Positions 36,530 to 38,491 of a stretch of DNA of 38,491 bases are shown here, piece by piece. Origin of the DNA: Gemmatimonadaceae bacterium (lineage in GTDB: Bacteria > Gemmatimonadota > Gemmatimonadetes > Gemmatimonadales > Gemmatimonadaceae); contig JANWIK010000045.1 in assembly GCA_025449955.1 (NCBI GenBank), forward strand, positions 1 to 38,491. The letters are read 5' to 3'. Each line of letters starts with the position of its first letter. The first letter of the stretch is position 1. A program made the position numbers and the translations under genes. The notes beneath the pieces were generated by a model. It was not told the DNA's origin. It made no database searches and worked only from the letters and a program-made list of their open reading frames with translations.

Positions 36530-38491
36530 ATGCACGCCGTAACTGATCGCCGCGCGAGTCGCGGCGGCCGATGGTTGGAATTTCTCGCGCAGGACGCGCG
36601 GTTTGCGTGGCGTTCGGCGCGCGCATTCCCGCTCTTCACCATCATAGTCGTCCTGACCATTGCGTTGGGCATTGGCGCCAACACCGCGATTTTCAGCGTG
36701 GTGGACGCCGTGCTCTTGCGGCCGCTGCCGTTCGCCGACGGCAATCGCATCGTGTCGTTGTGGGCGACGAACCCGGACAAGAGCGTGCCCCGCTTCGGCG
36801 TGTCGATGCCCGACTTCCGCGATTGGAAGGCGCGCACGCACTCGTTCACCGACATGGCGCTCTACGCCAACGGCCTAACGACGATCGCCGGCCGCGACGG
36901 GCCCGAGAGCGCGACGTCGCTGGTCGTGACGCCCAACTTCTTCGACGTGCTGGGCGTGCACCCGTTGTTCGGCCGCTCGTTCGGTCCGGACGACGCGCGC
37001 GGCGAGACGAGCAACGCGGTGGTCATCACCTACGGCTTCTTCCAGCGGCACTTCGGCGCCAGTCGATCGGCGATCGGGTCGCAGCTCTCGATCAATGGCC
37101 GGCTGCGGACGGTGATCGGCGTGTTGCCGCCGGACGACGAGCTGCTGGGACCGGCGTTCGTCGGTGCGCCGCTCGACGTGATCACGGTAGTGGAGTTCAC
37201 GTCGTACTCGAGCGTCGAGCGCCACGCGCAGCATTTGTTCGGCGCGATCGCCCGGCTCAGGCCCGGAGCGACGCTCGAGGGCGCGCGCAAGGATCTCTAC
37301 GCCGCCGAGATGCAGGTGGCGAGCGAGAATCCCGAGATCGCGGGGTGGACGGCGAGCGTGTTCCCGCTGAGCGAGGATCTCTCGTTAGGCACACGGGGTC
37401 CGCTGCTCGTGCTGCTCGGCGCCGCGATGCTGGTGCTGCTCATCGCGTGCGCGAACGTGGCCAACCTGCTGCTGGTGCGCGGCGCGGCGCGGGCCCGGGA
37501 GATCGCGGTGCGCCAGGCGTTGGGCGCGTCGCGTGGGCGGTTGGTGGCGCAGCTCGTGGTGGAGAGCGTGCTCCTCGCGCTGGTGGGCGCGGTGATCGGG
37601 TTGGGCGTCGCGGCCGCGGCGCTCGCCGGCTTGCGCGGCGTGATCCCGGCCGGCGTGATTCCCCGCAACGGCGGATTCGGACTCGACCTCACGGCAATCG
37701 CGTTCGCGTTCGCGCTGAGCCTCGGCTCGGCGGTGCTGTTCGGCTTGTGGCCCGCCGTGCGCGCGAGCCTGCCGTCGTTAGGCAAGGCGCTGCGTGACGG
37801 CGGCCGCGGCAACAGCGGCGACCTGCGCGCGCACCAGACCCGGCGCCTGCTGGTGATCGGCGAGCTGTCGCTCACCGTGGTGCTCGCGGTGTGCGCCACG
37901 CTCGTGGGCCAGAGTCTGGCGCGCATGATGCGCGTCGATCCCGGATTCCGGCCCGAGCACGCGATTACCGCGCAGATCACGCTGGGTCCGGGGTATCCGG
38001 ATTCGACCGGCATCGCGTTTTACCGGTCGCTGCTGACGGACCTCTCGGCGCGGCCCGGTATCATTGCGGTCGGCGCCACCGACACGCCGCCGCTGGTGGG
38101 CGGCGGCGTGTTCACGTCCATCCGGCTCGTCGGCCAACCTCCCCGTCCGCCTAACGACCCGCTCATGAGCACCATTCGCTTCGTGACGCCGGGCTACTTC
38201 CGCGCGATGGGCATGCACATGTTGGCCGGCCGCGATGTGGCGTGGGACGAAGCCGCACCGACGATGGTGCTGAGCCAAACGGCCGCGCACGCGTTCTGGC
38301 CCAACGCCGGCGTGATCGACCAACAGATCGCGTTCAATACGCAGCCCACCGGTCTGCAGATCGCGGGCGAGGTGAACGACGCCGCGCAAACGAGCCTCGC
38401 CACGCCGCCGGCGCCGGTCGTCTACGTCTCGATGCGGCGATCCGTGCGCCTGCTGCACACCATGACGCTCGTCGTCCGCGGCCGCGGCGAC
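36530..38491 (+). CDS. ADOP-type ABC permease, truncated by the window end
   Basis: The frame from ATG 36530 (GGAG upstream) is open for 654 codons to the window edge. It begins with a cytoplasmic stretch, then the ADOP helix LFTIIVVLTIALGIGANTAIFSVVDAVLLRPLPF. A MacB-like periplasmic domain follows (about 60-285), then an FtsX unit (LLVLLGAAMLVLLIACANVANLLLVRG...EIAVRQALGA, about 290-380). A second helix (TRRLLVIGELSLTVVLAVCATLVG) and second periplasmic domain come next. About 150-180 residues, including the last FtsX unit, must lie beyond the window. No ATPase is adjacent. Words at 36873, 37384, 37777 and 38149 are read as Leu-Thr, Leu-Gly, Leu-Gly and Pro-Asn. Confidence 0.92.
   Translation, partial: MHAVTDRRASRGGRWLEFLAQDARFAWRSARAFPLFTIIVVLTIALGIGANTAIFSVVDAVLLRPLPFADGNRIVSLWATNPDKSVPRFGVSMPDFRDWKARTHSFTDMALYANGLTTIAGRDGPESATSLVVTPNFFDVLGVHPLFGRSFGPDDARGETSNAVVITYGFFQRHFGASRSAIGSQLSINGRLRTVIGVLPPDDELLGPAFVGAPLDVITVVEFTSYSSVERHAQHLFGAIARLRPGATLEGARKDLYAAEMQVASENPEIAGWTASVFPLSEDLSLGTRGPLLVLLGAAMLVLLIACANVANLLLVRGAARAREIAVRQALGASRGRLVAQLVVESVLLALVGAVIGLGVAAAALAGLRGVIPAGVIPRNGGFGLDLTAIAFAFALSLGSAVLFGLWPAVRASLPSLGKALRDGGRGNSGDLRAHQTRRLLVIGELSLTVVLAVCATLVGQSLARMMRVDPGFRPEHAITAQITLGPGYPDSTGIAFYRSLLTDLSARPGIIAVGATDTPPLVGGGVFTSIRLVGQPPRPPNDPLMSTIRFVTPGYFRAMGMHMLAGRDVAWDEAAPTMVLSQTAAHAFWPNAGVIDQQIAFNTQPTGLQIAGEVNDAAQTSLATPPAPVVYVSMRRSVRLLHTMTLVVRGRGD

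Noticed and set aside
36571-37797. Plus-strand frame of 408 codons near the window end
   Set aside because: It is a shadow of the second ADOP permease, whose true frame begins at 36530 and stays open to the window edge.

Overview
The window is GC-rich, densely coded DNA from a bacterial chromosome, with no tRNA, rRNA, phage, transposase or CRISPR signature. The gene content suggests Gemmatimonadota or a close relative: SusC/SusD-type outer-membrane uptake genes, orphan ABC permeases of the 'ADOP' type, a secreted protein rich in Asp-boxes, many GTG starts and a Ku/LigD end-joining pair. This is an inference from gene content, not from a phylogenetic marker.

Layout. At 1-830 are the tail of a gene cut by the window edge and an ICMT-like membrane methyltransferase. 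At 849-8144 a compact minus-strand operon for iron-sulfur cluster assembly runs sufR-sufB-sufC-sufD-Rieske ferredoxin-sufS-sufU-esterase, mostly with overlapping or abutting start and stop codons. A near-consensus promoter inside an inverted repeat precedes it. An FHA-domain membrane protein (8209-9030), a lipoprotein (9351-10598), a short ThiC plus a YhbY-like RNA-binding protein (10788-12487), a 1057-residue Asp-box protein (12481-15654), a GNAT acetyltransferase and a PepSY-like exported protein follow. A strong hairpin at 16761-16789 closes that part.

From 20909 down to 16796 a minus-strand cluster carries DinB, Ku, a LigD without polymerase domain, an unannotated 58-residue protein and a lipase-like hydrolase. 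From 21042 to 26267 lie small membrane proteins, an HEAMH-motif protein, an HNH nuclease, a second DinB protein, a secreted amidohydrolase and a YceI protein. From 26587 to the end are a cyanophycinase-like exported peptidase, a SusC/SusD pair, an ADOP permease, an EamA transporter, a SMUG1-type uracil-DNA glycosylase and a second ADOP permease that runs off the window.

The most striking signal is not a gene. The heptamer GTTAGGC/GCCTAAC occurs 60 times by hand count (31 as GCCTAAC and 29 as GTTAGGC on the given strand), about one per 640 bp, against roughly 4-5 expected from base composition. It is read in all six frames (Leu-Gly, Pro-Asn, Leu-Thr, Val-Arg, and as TAA or TAG stop codons), so selection appears to act on the DNA word and not on the protein. 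I know of no described function for it.
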